NCBI RefSeq assembly: GCF_003958635.1
Contig: NZ_RSEK01000017.1
Span: 1 to 32,072 of the forward strand
DNA length: 32,072 nt
Direction of reading: 5' to 3'
DNA from: Altericroceibacterium xinjiangense
Lineage (GTDB): Bacteria; Pseudomonadota; Alphaproteobacteria; Sphingomonadales; Sphingomonadaceae
The position numbers and the translations under genes are program-made. Position 1 is the first letter of the stretch. The number at the start of each line of letters is the position of its first letter. The notes beneath the pieces are model-generated. The model was not told where the DNA came from. It worked only from the letters and a program-made list of their open reading frames with translations, and did no database searches. Shown here piece after piece: positions 23,801-31,826 of this stretch.

Positions 23801-24733
23801 GTGGGACGCGGGACCGGACTCGGGTTATCGCAGGTCTACGGCTTCACCAAGCAGTCCGGCGGGCATGTGAAGATCTATTCCGAGGAGGGACGCGGGACCA
23901 GCGTGAAGCTCTACCTGCCGCGCCTTCTCAGCGAAGTGCAGGCGGAGGACGAAGCTGCCGACGGGGGCGTCGAGAGGAGTCATAACCAGGAGACTATTCT
24001 GGTTGTGGAGGACGATGACGATGTCCGCGCCTATACCGCCGAATGTCTGCGGGAGCTGGGGTACGAAGTGATTGAAGCGCACGATGGCCCCAGCGCGCTC
24101 CGCCTGCTGGATCGGGGGGAGCAGGAGGTCGACCTCCTGTTCACCGATGTCGTGATGCCGGGAATGACGGGCCGGGAACTCGCGGACCAGGCGCGAGAGA
24201 AGCGGCCCGATCTCAAAGTCCTCTACACCAGCGGCTATACGCGCAACGCGATTGTCCACGGCGGCCGGCTGGATGAAGGGGTCGAGATGATCAGCAAGCC
24301 CTTCACGTACGCCACTCTATCGGAGAAGGTTGCCGACATTCTTGAAAAAGGGCGCACGGGGCGGGTCCTTCTGGTGGAGGGCGAACCGACCGTGCGGATG
24401 TTCGCGGCCGAAGGCTTGACCAGCGCAGGCTATGCGGTCGACGAAGCCGCGAACGGTGCCGAAGCCCTGGCGCGGGTGCGCGCGTCGCGGGGGCGCTACG
24501 ACGCCGTGGTTCTTGACATGCGGATGTCGGGCCGGGCCGGCGAGGCCATCGCTGCGGAACTGCGCGCGCTCCACGCCGATCTGCCGATATTGCTGGCAAC
24601 CGACGGGAATGTCGAAGAGCTTCGTGCGCAGGTTGCCGACGATCGATGCATCGGCGTGATCGCCAAGCCCTACAACCTGTCGAAGCTGAAGCACTCCCTG
24701 GAGGCGCTGGGTGTCCGATGCCAGGGGGGTTGA
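20846..24733 (+). CDS. Soluble PAS/GAF hybrid histidine kinase with two receiver domains
   Basis: The 1295-residue cytoplasmic protein shows, in order: a PAS-like domain (about 40-165, PMFVAWGQERTLLYNDSYSE), a second PAS (about 185-305, HQYRVRRSDGNYYWIEANGR), a third (about 315-430), a fourth (about 440-565, ANAAAERLTGYRFEDMEGRP), a GAF domain (about 590-745), a short coiled coil and a HisKA domain with phospho-acceptor H804 (GGIAHDFNNLL). An HATPase with N box (NLAVNARDAMP), DTGVGMS and GTGLGLSQVYG follows, then two REC domains with D1101 (LLFTDVVMPG) and D1224 (VVLDMRMSG). REC2 has E-G-E where REC1 has E-D-D-D-D, so its metal pocket is altered. No transmembrane segment is seen. The input signal is unknown and no response regulator gene is adjacent. 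Confidence 0.9.
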   Translation: MSDREQISSSLPRGGNSLPLCLEGGGAAGALLRAHDWSSTPLGPPQTWPLALKTLVSVMLGSSQPMFVAWGQERTLLYNDSYSEILASKHPAAMARDFLDVWQEIRGDLLPIVEKAYRGEPVQMDHIELWMERKGFREETHFAFSYTPVRGESGEIDGIFSVCQETTAQVLVDRRLRESEARAQAYASRVRLALDAGAIIGTWFWDLPTDRFTVDEQFAGAFGIDPELGRSGLSLEQVIATVHPDDKPGLIAAIDEAIGRGGPYAHQYRVRRSDGNYYWIEANGRVEMAEDGTALSFPGVLLDVEEQRRIESALRASEEFNRRVLASSSDCIKVLDLQGRLEFMSEGGKGVMEVDDFDAISGAVWPDFWHGEEKAKALGAIDQAKTGGTGRFQGFAATVKGSPRWWDVAVTPINDAEGRAEKLLAVSRDITAAMEAETALRETSRRLDAILNNTREAVFLMDHEQHCVYANAAAERLTGYRFEDMEGRPLHDVVHHKKPDGSPYPIEECPIDRAFPERAQMSGEELFVAPDGSLYPVAFTASPLLDEEGNAVGTVIEARNIVEEKARDEALKEQTRVLQTLNRTGAAVAADLDLQRVVQTVTDAGVELTGARFGAFFYNVLNEAGEAFMLYTLSGADRSQFESFGMPRPTAVFKPTFDGTGVVRSDDILADPRYGKNAPHRGMPQGHLPVRSYLAVSVTSRSGEVVGGLLFGHPEPGRFSEGHETLMVGIAAQASIAIDNARLYQSAQREIGERRRAEERLREFNDTLAQRVAEEVAERAKAEEALRQAQKMEAVGQLTGGIAHDFNNLLTVVTGNIDMAARAIEATGQPDARASRALGNALKGAERAAALTQRLLAFSRRQPLSPKALDADRLVADMSDLLNRALGETVRLEIVSSPSLWRIEADPNQLEAAILNLAVNARDAMPRGGTLTVETANARLDEAYAAEHAEVAPGQYVVIAVTDTGVGMSRETAARVFEPFFTTKEVGRGTGLGLSQVYGFTKQSGGHVKIYSEEGRGTSVKLYLPRLLSEVQAEDEAADGGVERSHNQETILVVEDDDDVRAYTAECLRELGYEVIEAHDGPSALRLLDRGEQEVDLLFTDVVMPGMTGRELADQAREKRPDLKVLYTSGYTRNAIVHGGRLDEGVEMISKPFTYATLSEKVADILEKGRTGRVLLVEGEPTVRMFAAEGLTSAGYAVDEAANGAEALARVRASRGRYDAVVLDMRMSGRAGEAIAAELRALHADLPILLATDGNVEELRAQVADDRCIGVIAKPYNLSKLKHSLEALGVRCQGG

Positions 24734-24919
24734 AGTCGTTCAGTGCACCCGGACCTGCGGACCCAGGCGTCTTCGACGCTCGTTCCGGGACGAATGTGTC
24801 CGATCGACTTGCAACCCGAACACCGACACGTAAGCTGCGCGCATCCTGATAGCCCAGCGGATGCTGCAGATGCCGGTGGTTGAATCGGCCTTCCTGCAGA
24901 CCGGTTTCGGAAGAGATGA

Positions 24920-26760
24920 ATGAAACACCTTCTCCTGCTTGCCACCACGGCCGCGCTTGCCGGCTGCGCCACGTCTCCTGCCATCGAACCACGATCGGCC
25001 ACATCGGTGCCGCCGCCGGTGTCCTCCCTTCCCGACGCCCCCGACATTCGCCTTGCTGCGCTGTTCGAGCGGTATGACGAGGCGCAACTCGCGCTGTCGC
25101 CCATCGGAAAAGCCTATCGCGGAATTGTCGATCAGGACTACGGCCGCTGGGACGATCTGACCGATGCCGCCGCCGAGCGGGAACAGGCTCTGGATCGCGC
25201 CACCCTGGCGAAGATGCAGGCTGAGATCGCCCGCAGCGCCCTTTCTCCCGAACACCAGCTTTCCTACGACCTGTTTGAAAGCGTGGCGCAGCGAAGCAGG
25301 GCTGCTTACGCGTTCCGCGAGAACGAATACCTGTTCGACCAGATGAACGGGTTGCAGAGCTTCGTTCCCGCGTTCCTGATCAACATCCACCGGGTGACTG
25401 ACCTTCCAACCGCCGAGGCTTACGTGAGTCGTCTGCAGACGGCGGATGTCCTGATCGATCAGGCACTGGCCGAGGCGAGCGAGCGGCAGCGGCCGGCGTG
25501 ATGCCGCCGAAGTGGGTCTACCCATACGTGATCAGCGATGCCCGGAACGTGATTACTGGCGCACCGTTCGGGCCGGGAGAGGATTCCCCCATCTGGGCGG
25601 ACTTGAAGGAAAAGGTCGGCGCGCTCGACCTTCCGGCCGAGGAGAAGGCTCGCTTGCTCGCCAGCGGCCGCGAGGCGCTGCTGGAAAATCTCGCCCCGGC
25701 TTACCGCCGCCTGATCGGCGCGATGGAGGCGCAGCATGCGGTCGCGCCTACTGACGACGGGATCTGGCGCCTGCCGCGGGGCGCGGAATACTATTCCGAA
25801 CGGCTCGGAAACTATACCACCACCGATCTTTCCGCCGAGGAAATCCATCAGATCGGCCTTCGCGAAGTTGCCCGCATCCACGGCGAAATGGGCGCGATCA
25901 TGAAGCAGGTCGGGTTCGACGGAACGCTGCAGGAATTCTTCGCGCATCTGCGAACCGAGGATCGTTTCTTCCACGACAGCCGGGAAGCCTATCTCGCCGA
26001 TGTCGCACAAGCGCTGGACCGCATGGAGACGGCCCTGCCGCGTTACTTCCACACTCTTCCGCAGGCCGATCTGGTCGTGAAGCCGGTGGAGGAATTCCGC
26101 GAGCAGTCCGCCGGGAAAGCCTTCTACCAGCGCCCTGCCCCGGACGGATCACGGCCCGGAACCTACTATGTAAACCTCTACAATCTGCAGGATATGTCGA
26201 AGACTGAGCTGGAGGCCCTCGCCTACCACGAAGGGATTCCCGGTCACCATCTCCAGCTTGCGATCCAGACCAGCCTCGGGGACTTGCCGGCATTCCGCCG
26301 GTTCGGCGGCGTAACGGCCTACACCGAAGGGTGGGGTCTCTATTCGGAAGAACTGGGCAAGGAGATGGGGTTTTATCAGGATCCCTATTCCGATTTCGGC
26401 AGGCTCGGCATGGAGCTTTGGCGGGCCGCCCGTCTGGTTGTGGATACCGGCATCCACCACAAGCGCTGGACCCGCGAACAAGCAATCGACTGGCTCCAGA
26501 CGAATACCCCCAACCCGCAAGGCGACGTGCGCAAGGCGATCGAGCGCTATATCGTCTATCCCGGTCAGGCGACGGCCTACATGATCGGCAAGCTGCGGAT
26601 CATGGACTTGCGGGAACGGGCGCGTCAGGCGCTCGGCGAACGGTTCGACATTCGCGACTTCCACGATGTCGTCCTACTTTCGGGTCCAGTGCCGCTCGAC
26701 ATCCTTGAGGCCCGCGTAGATCAGTGGATTGCCAGGGGCGGAGGCAGGCCCTCGGCATGA
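24920..26760 (+). pseudogene. DUF885 metallopeptidase-like lipoprotein, split by a one-base frameshift
   Basis: Two frames make up one DUF885 protein. The first (24920-25501, 193 residues) has a lipoprotein signal (LLLLATTAALAGC) and the family N-terminal half up to RLQTADVLIDQALAEASERQ, then RPA and a TGA. The second (from GTG 25498 to 26760) continues with MPPKWVYPYVISDARNVITG and contains the metal-binding signature Y-H-E-G-I-P-G-H-H-L, then TEGWGLYSEELG and the C-terminal half. Inserting one base after the codon for Gln at about 25486 would give ERQAAGVMPPKWV, the continuous family sequence of about 613 residues, which is normal length. So one base has been lost, by mutation or by sequencing error. 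The overlapping TGATG could also allow re-initiation to make two chains. DUF885 proteins are putative zinc peptidases of the cell envelope. Confidence 0.85.
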
Positions 26761-26920
26761 CGACGGCGCCAGGCACGCACAGCAGTTCTTGTCGATACTG
26801 ACGCTTCGCGCGATGTGGAGGGGCCGGATTGCCAATGCCGCTTCCGCGCTTCTGGCCCCGCGAATTGCTCGCTCTTGCTTCTCGTGTTGAGGCAGCCGTA
26901 ACTCGCGCCTGATCAACAAC

Positions 26921-27532
26921 TCAGTCCAGGGCAGCGATCCGGAGCGCGAGCGCGCGCAGTTCGGGTAGGAACTTCGGGTCGTCCAGCTGGAGCGGCCCCG
27001 GTGCGTTGATGATCTGGTTATTGATCACGCTATTGAAGACCTGTCTCGCGAGCGCGAGGCGCTGTCGCTCGTTTACGTCCAGGGAGCGCCCGGCCGATCG
27101 CTCAATCGCGGCGAGATTCAGTTCCGCGATCCGCTGACCAACGTCACCGAACCGCGCCCAGAAGCCGGGTTCGGCGGCCGATCGCTGAAGCCCGGCATGC
27201 CAGAGGTTCTTGTTCGCAAGCAATTCCCCGAAGCTATGATCGAGGTGCACTGCCAAAACTTCACTCGCAGAAGTTTTCTGCCTCGGTTCGGCTGCCCAGG
27301 CGCAGGCTCGTTCGAGATATGCAGTCAGCAGCACCTCGAGGAAATCGTCCTTGCTCCCGAAGCGTTGGTAGAATGCCCCGATCGAACGGTCGGCTTCCGC
27401 CGCGATGTCGGCGACCGACAGCTCGGCGAAGGTTCGGTTCCTTAACAGATCCAGCGCTGCGGTGATGAACCGTTCTGCAGTAACACGGCTCCGTTCCTGT
27501 TGCGGGACCGGGACGGACAGGGGGCCAGCCAT
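26921..27532 (-). CDS. TetR/AcrR-family transcriptional regulator (paralogue 1)
   Basis: The 203-residue protein has a TetR DNA-binding domain: RVTAERFITAALDLL, then the helix-turn-helix FAELSVADIAAEADRSIGAF and YQRFGSKDDFLEVLL. The ligand-binding part is helical and contains LQRSAAEPGFWARF and ARQVFNSVINNQIINAPGPL. It is very similar to the TetR protein at 31197-31826: about three quarters of aligned positions are identical by eye, with no gaps. Start at ATG 27532 with AAGGA 8 bases upstream; GTG 27538 is possible. A 19-bp palindrome 38 bases upstream (27570-27588) is a likely self-operator. The gene is convergent with the DUF885 gene and lies on the same strand as the TonB-dependent receptor. 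Confidence 0.9.
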   Translation of the reverse strand: MAGPLSVPVPQQERSRVTAERFITAALDLLRNRTFAELSVADIAAEADRSIGAFYQRFGSKDDFLEVLLTAYLERACAWAAEPRQKTSASEVLAVHLDHSFGELLANKNLWHAGLQRSAAEPGFWARFGDVGQRIAELNLAAIERSAGRSLDVNERQRLALARQVFNSVINNQIINAPGPLQLDDPKFLPELRALALRIAALD

Positions 27533-27569
27533 GAACACGTTCCTTGACAGCGGTCGATGCGAAGTCCGT

Positions 27570-27588
27570 GTTCACACTCTGTGTGAAC
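27570..27588. promoter_or_regulatory. Palindrome upstream of TetR paralogue 1 (candidate operator)
   Basis: GTTCACAC (27570-27577), spacer TCT, GTGTGAAC (27581-27588): perfect 8-base arms. Size, symmetry and position 38 bases upstream of a tetR start are typical of a TetR operator. Confidence 0.5.
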
Positions 27589-27896
27589 GGAAGGGCAAGC
27601 CATCGCAGGTTCTGGAATATCAAAGCATCATCCGCCGCACTACGCCAGTGCGCAGATCGGGACAACGGCACCTGCACCCCTGCCCGCTCGCGGACACAGC
27701 GACCGCAGATGTGATCAGGAGCCCAATGGGGTCGATGCGATAACGCGCAACTGCGGCAAGCAGCACCTGAACGGCCGCGTTTCGATGCTGCGCGAGCGAG
27801 AAGCTGCAATTCGGCCGAACGCGGCGATGGCCTGGGAGAACGGCGGATTATCCAGCGCCTCGGCAACATCATACCGGCCAGTCATTCTCGGCCTGT
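27589..27896. other. Region between TetR paralogue 1 and the receptor gene; possible decayed ORF
   Basis: No intact gene is supported. On the minus strand an ATG at 27885 opens a 56-residue frame (MTGRYDVAEALDNPPFSQAI, then AAFGRIAASRSRS, stop at 27715). Moving one base near 27800 yields a more protein-like continuation (FSLAQHRNAAVQVLLAAVAR, then YRIDPIGLLITS). This could be a small frameshifted gene or chance; it has no good ribosome binding site and no recognised family. Confidence 0.2.
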
Positions 27897-27927
27897 GGAT
27901 GTCTCCGGATCCGATCCGGAGACATCC
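27897..27927 (-). terminator. Long perfect hairpin after the TonB-dependent receptor gene
   Basis: GGATGTCTCCGGAT (27897-27910) and ATCCGGAGACATCC (27914-27927) are perfect 14-bp arms around a CCG loop, 7 bases beyond the receptor stop codon. No T-run follows on the minus strand. It probably ends or protects the receptor mRNA. Confidence 0.65.
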
Positions 27928-27934
27928 AGGAAGG

Positions 27935-30460
27935 TCAGTAGTCGTAGGAGACCTGCACCGCGAAGGAACGCGGACGGTCGACAAGATAGCGGATGCTTCC
28001 AGTCGCACCCGTAACCGCGCCGGCGAAACTGCCTGTGACTTCATCGGTAAGATTACGCGCGATCAAGGCCAGTTCCCAACCGCTTTCCGCCCGAGCTGCG
28101 ATCCGCAAGTCGAACTTTGCAAAACCGCTCTGGAAGACCAGCGGGTCGGCCTCGGGCGAAAGGAAATGGTCGCTCTTGAAGTACATGACCGGCGTGACGG
28201 AGAGGCCGATCGTGTCGTTTACAGGATACCTGAAGGTAGCGGAGACATTGCCCGACCAGTCGGGAGCGAAAGCCCGGGGAGCTCCCGACAGATCCTGGAA
28301 GCCGCCCAACTGATCACAAACAGTTATCGGCGTACCGTTCGGCCGGAACAGCGGGGTCCCGCCTCCTCCCCGAGCCTGCGTGGCAAGCTGGAGCTGGCTG
28401 CAGGGCGCGTTCGGATAGGACTGGTAGTTCGCATCGAGATAGGCGATCGCGGCATTCAACGTCAGCCAGTCACTTGCCCGCCAGACAACGTCCAGTTCAG
28501 CGCCTTGCGAGCGTGATGCCGCAACGTTCTGAACGATCGTGTTGATCGTGTTGACGACATTCCCCCCGCCAATGTCGACGTTCAGGTTCTGGATCACGTT
28601 TTCCTGCAGATTGCTGAAATCGTTCCGGAAGACCGCAAGGTTGACGTCGAGGTTGTAGAGGGGCGACGCCTTGATACCGGCCTCATAGGCCTTCACGAAC
28701 TCAGGCTCGAACGAAATGGGGAAGTTGCCGGTGCTGAAGCCGCCTGCCTTGAACCCTTCGGCGTAGCTGACATAGGCCATCAGATTGTCCGTCACGTCGT
28801 ACTGAACGCTCGCCGAAGGCATGAAGTCCTTGTCGACCCGCCGGCCCGGATTGTTGCCCCCGCCGAAATTCTCCGTCGAACCGCGCAAGAGGGAATTGAG
28901 CAGCAACTGCGTGTCGTCGTTGTAAGGGACGAAGGTCCCCTCCGCGAGGTCATCGGTGACCCCTCGCGCATTCGATCGAGTGGCGAACTTGCTGATCCGG
29001 CTCCACCGGGCTCCCAGATTGATCCTGAGCGCATCCGTAGGGCGAATCGTGAGCGCACCGAACAGCGAAAGATCCTCATCTTCCGTGTTGTAGGTTGCAA
29101 GAGCGGAAACATGATCACCGGGCCGGGCTTCATTCGTCAGCACAGGCGTGGGCAAAGGCGACGTCGGGATTATCCCCCGCGCAACGAGTTGCGTCAGTCG
29201 GCCGAAGTCATTGAAGAAGAAGCCGACGGTGTTTTCAAAGTCCACCGACGACTCGGCGTAATACGCGCCGACCATGTAGTCGAAAACGCCGCCTTCGTTG
29301 GACTGGAACCGGATCTCCTGGCTGAACTGGTCGAAGCCCTCGTCGACTCGCACGGGAAAACCGTCCGTAGTACCGGCAGGGCCGGTGGTGATCGGGAACG
29401 GGATGCCGGTAAACTGCTGGTTCGAAGAATGGTCGTAATAACCGGTCTTCAGGATCAGCTCGTGATCGGCTCCGACGTCGAAGGCGTTGGTCCAGGCGGC
29501 TTCCACAAAGTCGAAGTTGACGTAATCGAGCGGTGTATCGGACCTGTAGTCCAGTTCATCGTCGATGACTCCATCGCGCTGTGCCAGAAAGTCACGGCAT
29601 CCGGCGCCCACGATGTCAGCCGGAGCCGGAGGCGGGCAGCCGACCAACTGGAAGGGCTGGGCACCGATCGTCTCGGACTCGCCATAATCCACGCGGAGAT
29701 CCGAACGGATCCAGGGAGCCGGTTCAAACCGCAGTGCCCCGCGCAGCTGCATACCATCCCGGTTCGGCGCATCGCCGAAAGGCGTCTCCACAAACCCGTT
29801 CATTCCCTCCAGCCGGCCAGCGAGCCGGACCGCGAGGGTGTCGTGCAAGGGTACGTCGACGCCTGCTTCCAGGTTGTACTCGCCGAACGATCCGTACAGG
29901 GCGCTTGCGTTGACATCGAAATCCCAGCCCGGTTTGCGGGTCGTGATGTTGAGTGCGCCGGCAATGGTGTTGGCACCGAAGAAGGTGGTCTGCGGACCCT
30001 TCAGAACCTCCAGCCGCTCTACATCGAAAAAGGCGGAACGGACCGCGACCGCACGGCCGCGATAGATCCCGTCCACGAAGGTTCCGACCGCCTGCTGAAA
30101 TCCCCAGTTGTTGCCCGAGCCGACGCCGCGAATGTTGATTACCGGGGACGGCGCCTCGGCAATGTTCACGTTCGGCAGGCGCGCCTGGGCTTCCGTCAGC
30201 GAGTTGATGTTGAAGTCGTTCAGCTGCTCACCGGACATGACCGATACCGCAACCGGCACGTCCTGAAGGCTCTGCTCGCGACCCTGAGCGGTCACGATAA
30301 TAACGTTGCCCTCTTGGGGCTCTTCACTGGCGGCCGCAACTTGGGCGAATGCTGGAGATGCACTGAAAGCAGTGACGCTCAGCATCGAAACGGTTGAGAA
30401 CACCGCCGTGCGAACAGAGCCACGGATGGCGGACTTACCCCTGGAAACACGCGCTTTCAT
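27935..30460 (-). CDS. TonB-dependent outer-membrane receptor
   Basis: The 841-residue protein has a signal peptide (about 1-39, ending ASPAFAQ) and a TonB-box-like segment (NVIIVTA). The plug domain follows (about 60-175: LQDVPVAVSVMSGEQLND, RLPNVNIAEAPSPVINIRG, FVDGIYRGRA, VERLEVLKGPQTTFFGANT, GALNITTRKP). A long 22-strand-type barrel then ends in FAVQVSYDY, with a terminal aromatic residue for barrel assembly. It is of the iron-complex/carbohydrate receptor class common in sphingomonads; the substrate cannot be read. The two TetR genes on either side and the divergent sulfatase suggest a sulfated organic compound. Start at ATG 30460 with GGGAG 6 bases upstream; longer frames to 30538 lack signal-peptide logic. 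A 16-bp palindrome lies just upstream and a long hairpin just downstream. Confidence 0.93.
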   Translation of the reverse strand: MKARVSRGKSAIRGSVRTAVFSTVSMLSVTAFSASPAFAQVAAASEEPQEGNVIIVTAQGREQSLQDVPVAVSVMSGEQLNDFNINSLTEAQARLPNVNIAEAPSPVINIRGVGSGNNWGFQQAVGTFVDGIYRGRAVAVRSAFFDVERLEVLKGPQTTFFGANTIAGALNITTRKPGWDFDVNASALYGSFGEYNLEAGVDVPLHDTLAVRLAGRLEGMNGFVETPFGDAPNRDGMQLRGALRFEPAPWIRSDLRVDYGESETIGAQPFQLVGCPPPAPADIVGAGCRDFLAQRDGVIDDELDYRSDTPLDYVNFDFVEAAWTNAFDVGADHELILKTGYYDHSSNQQFTGIPFPITTGPAGTTDGFPVRVDEGFDQFSQEIRFQSNEGGVFDYMVGAYYAESSVDFENTVGFFFNDFGRLTQLVARGIIPTSPLPTPVLTNEARPGDHVSALATYNTEDEDLSLFGALTIRPTDALRINLGARWSRISKFATRSNARGVTDDLAEGTFVPYNDDTQLLLNSLLRGSTENFGGGNNPGRRVDKDFMPSASVQYDVTDNLMAYVSYAEGFKAGGFSTGNFPISFEPEFVKAYEAGIKASPLYNLDVNLAVFRNDFSNLQENVIQNLNVDIGGGNVVNTINTIVQNVAASRSQGAELDVVWRASDWLTLNAAIAYLDANYQSYPNAPCSQLQLATQARGGGGTPLFRPNGTPITVCDQLGGFQDLSGAPRAFAPDWSGNVSATFRYPVNDTIGLSVTPVMYFKSDHFLSPEADPLVFQSGFAKFDLRIAARAESGWELALIARNLTDEVTGSFAGAVTGATGSIRYLVDRPRSFAVQVSYDY

Positions 30461-30473
30461 TTCAATCTCCCTG

Positions 30474-30489
30474 AGGGAATATATTCCCT
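30474..30489. promoter_or_regulatory. Perfect palindrome in the receptor leader (candidate operator)
   Basis: AGGGAATATATTCCCT is a perfect 16-bp palindrome, 13 bases before the receptor ATG. Its centre contains TATATT, which could serve as a -10 element, so a bound regulator would block transcription. It differs from the palindrome before TetR paralogue 1. Confidence 0.45.
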
Positions 30490-31196
30490 TCGATGATGCT
30501 TTTTGCTTAATCGAGCACAACATTGCGGTGGGCTTCACTGCCCTTAAGTCTCAATTTACTTTCATCAGATTCGAGAACCGCGTCGCTGCAAGGTCGGGCA
30601 TTTGCCACTGATCTTGCCTTCGCGAACGGTCGGCGCGCGGACTGCGGGTCGTGCAGTTTCACCCGCCAGAGATGACAAGCACCCGGCGATGGCGCCCGAG
30701 TCCGAGCGAACCCTGGACGCGTCAGCACTTGCGTGCGGGGTCCTGACGCGCTTCGAAGGGCAGCGGCCGCGAGGGGCGGATTGCTCATTTCATCTCCCCG
30801 ATCGGACGGCATTCCCACACCCGGCTCCGCGACCGGCAAAGCCTCTCCACATACGAACATGAATACCTGTTCTTTTTTTCGCGTCAAGCAGCGCTGGTCT
30901 GGCGAATAAGAGATGAGGAAGGTCGAGCGCGGATCGCTCCGCCAACAGCGCCTGGTGAATCGTCATCTTAAGGACCGTTAAGTTTGCCAGCGCATCTTTG
31001 TCTTCAAGAGCAACATGCAATCGCTGGATGGTTGGCCGGCCCATCGGCGCGGCCGACTGCCTCCAGGTCTAATCCGCCGGCCGGCATGCGCGCGGTCAGA
31101 TCCTAAGGGCCTCTACCCGCAGCGGCGGACCTGCCTACCCGAAGAACCGCTGATGGGGCGAATGCCAGATCCAACAGCCGGCGCCGCTTCGCTGGT
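30490..31196. other. Long intergenic region upstream of the receptor gene
   Basis: About 700 bases between the receptor and TetR paralogue 2 without a supported gene. Frames here (for example minus 30790-31044) have no ribosome binding site, no recognisable family and mixed third positions. A weak GAACA/TGTTC hairpin precedes a T-run near 30873-30880 on plus. Base composition is locally more A/T-rich around 30860-31010. It may hold promoters, an unannotated RNA or remnants. Confidence 0.35.
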
Positions 31197-31826
31197 TCAA
31201 TCCAGCGCGGCGATCTGAAGCGCGATCGCGCGCAGTTCAGTTAAAAACGCCGGATCGTCCAGCCGGAGCGGACCCGGACCGTTGATGATCTGGTTGTTGA
31301 TCATGCTGTTGAACACCTGCCTCGCAAGGGTGACGCGCCGCCGTTCGCTTTCACTCAGAAGCCGCCCGGCAGATCGCTCGAGCGCCGCCAGCCCTAGCGC
31401 ACCGGCCTGCTGCGCCACGCCGCTGAAACGCGCCCAGAAACCCGGTTCAGCGGCAGACCGCTGGAGCGCCGCATGCCAGAGGTTTCGGTTTGCGAGCAAC
31501 AGCTCGAAACTGCCGTCGAGGTTCACTGCAAGCATCTCGCTTGCGGAAGCTTCCTTGCCAAGTTCCGCCGCCCACGCCTGGGCCCGCTCGAAGAACGCCC
31601 TGAGCAACACCTCGAGGAATTCGTCCTTGCTGCCGAAGCGCTGGTAGAAAGCGCCGACCGACCGGCCGGCTTCAGCCGCGATCTCTGCCACCGAAAGCTC
31701 AGCGAAGGTATGGCTTTTCAGCAGGTTCAGCGCTGCCGTGACAAAACGCTCTGCAGTGAGGCGGCTGCGTTCCTGTTGCGGCGCGGGGATGGCTGGATGG
31801 CTCGTGATGGCATCTTCCTTGACCAA
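31197..31826 (-). CDS. TetR/AcrR-family transcriptional regulator (paralogue 2)
   Basis: Up to 209 residues. The HTH region (RLTAERFVTAALNLL, FAELSVAEIAAEAGRSVGAF, YQRFGSKDEFLEVLL) and the C-terminal half (LQRSAAEPGFWARF, ARQVFNSMINNQIINGPGPL) closely match paralogue 1. There is no in-frame ATG near the N-terminus: the only standard start is TTG at 31826, with a poor upstream ribosome binding site. Compared with paralogue 1, an AAGGA (31816-31820) lies 7 bases before an in-frame ATC (31808), exactly where paralogue 1 has ATG, and both then run 12 residues to P-Q-Q-E-R-S-R. So the start codon appears to have changed. The gene is divergent from the sulfatase, and its start region overlaps the sulfatase promoter, so cross-control is likely. 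Confidence 0.85.
   Translation of the reverse strand: MVKEDAITSHPAIPAPQQERSRLTAERFVTAALNLLKSHTFAELSVAEIAAEAGRSVGAFYQRFGSKDEFLEVLLRAFFERAQAWAAELGKEASASEMLAVNLDGSFELLLANRNLWHAALQRSAAEPGFWARFSGVAQQAGALGLAALERSAGRLLSESERRRVTLARQVFNSMINNQIINGPGPLRLDDPAFLTELRAIALQIAALD

Noticed and set aside
29111-30397. 428-residue plus-strand frame opposite the TonB-dependent receptor
   Set aside because: It mirrors the receptor's codon bias; no start signal or family pattern. The same applies to the 487-residue frame opposite the exopolysaccharide transferase (18268-19731) and the 383-residue frame opposite the kinase.
30855-30880. GAACA/TGTTC with a following T-run as a terminator or LexA site
   Set aside because: The stem is only 5 bp with no gene upstream on that strand, and the GAAC-GTTC spacing is 10, not 7.
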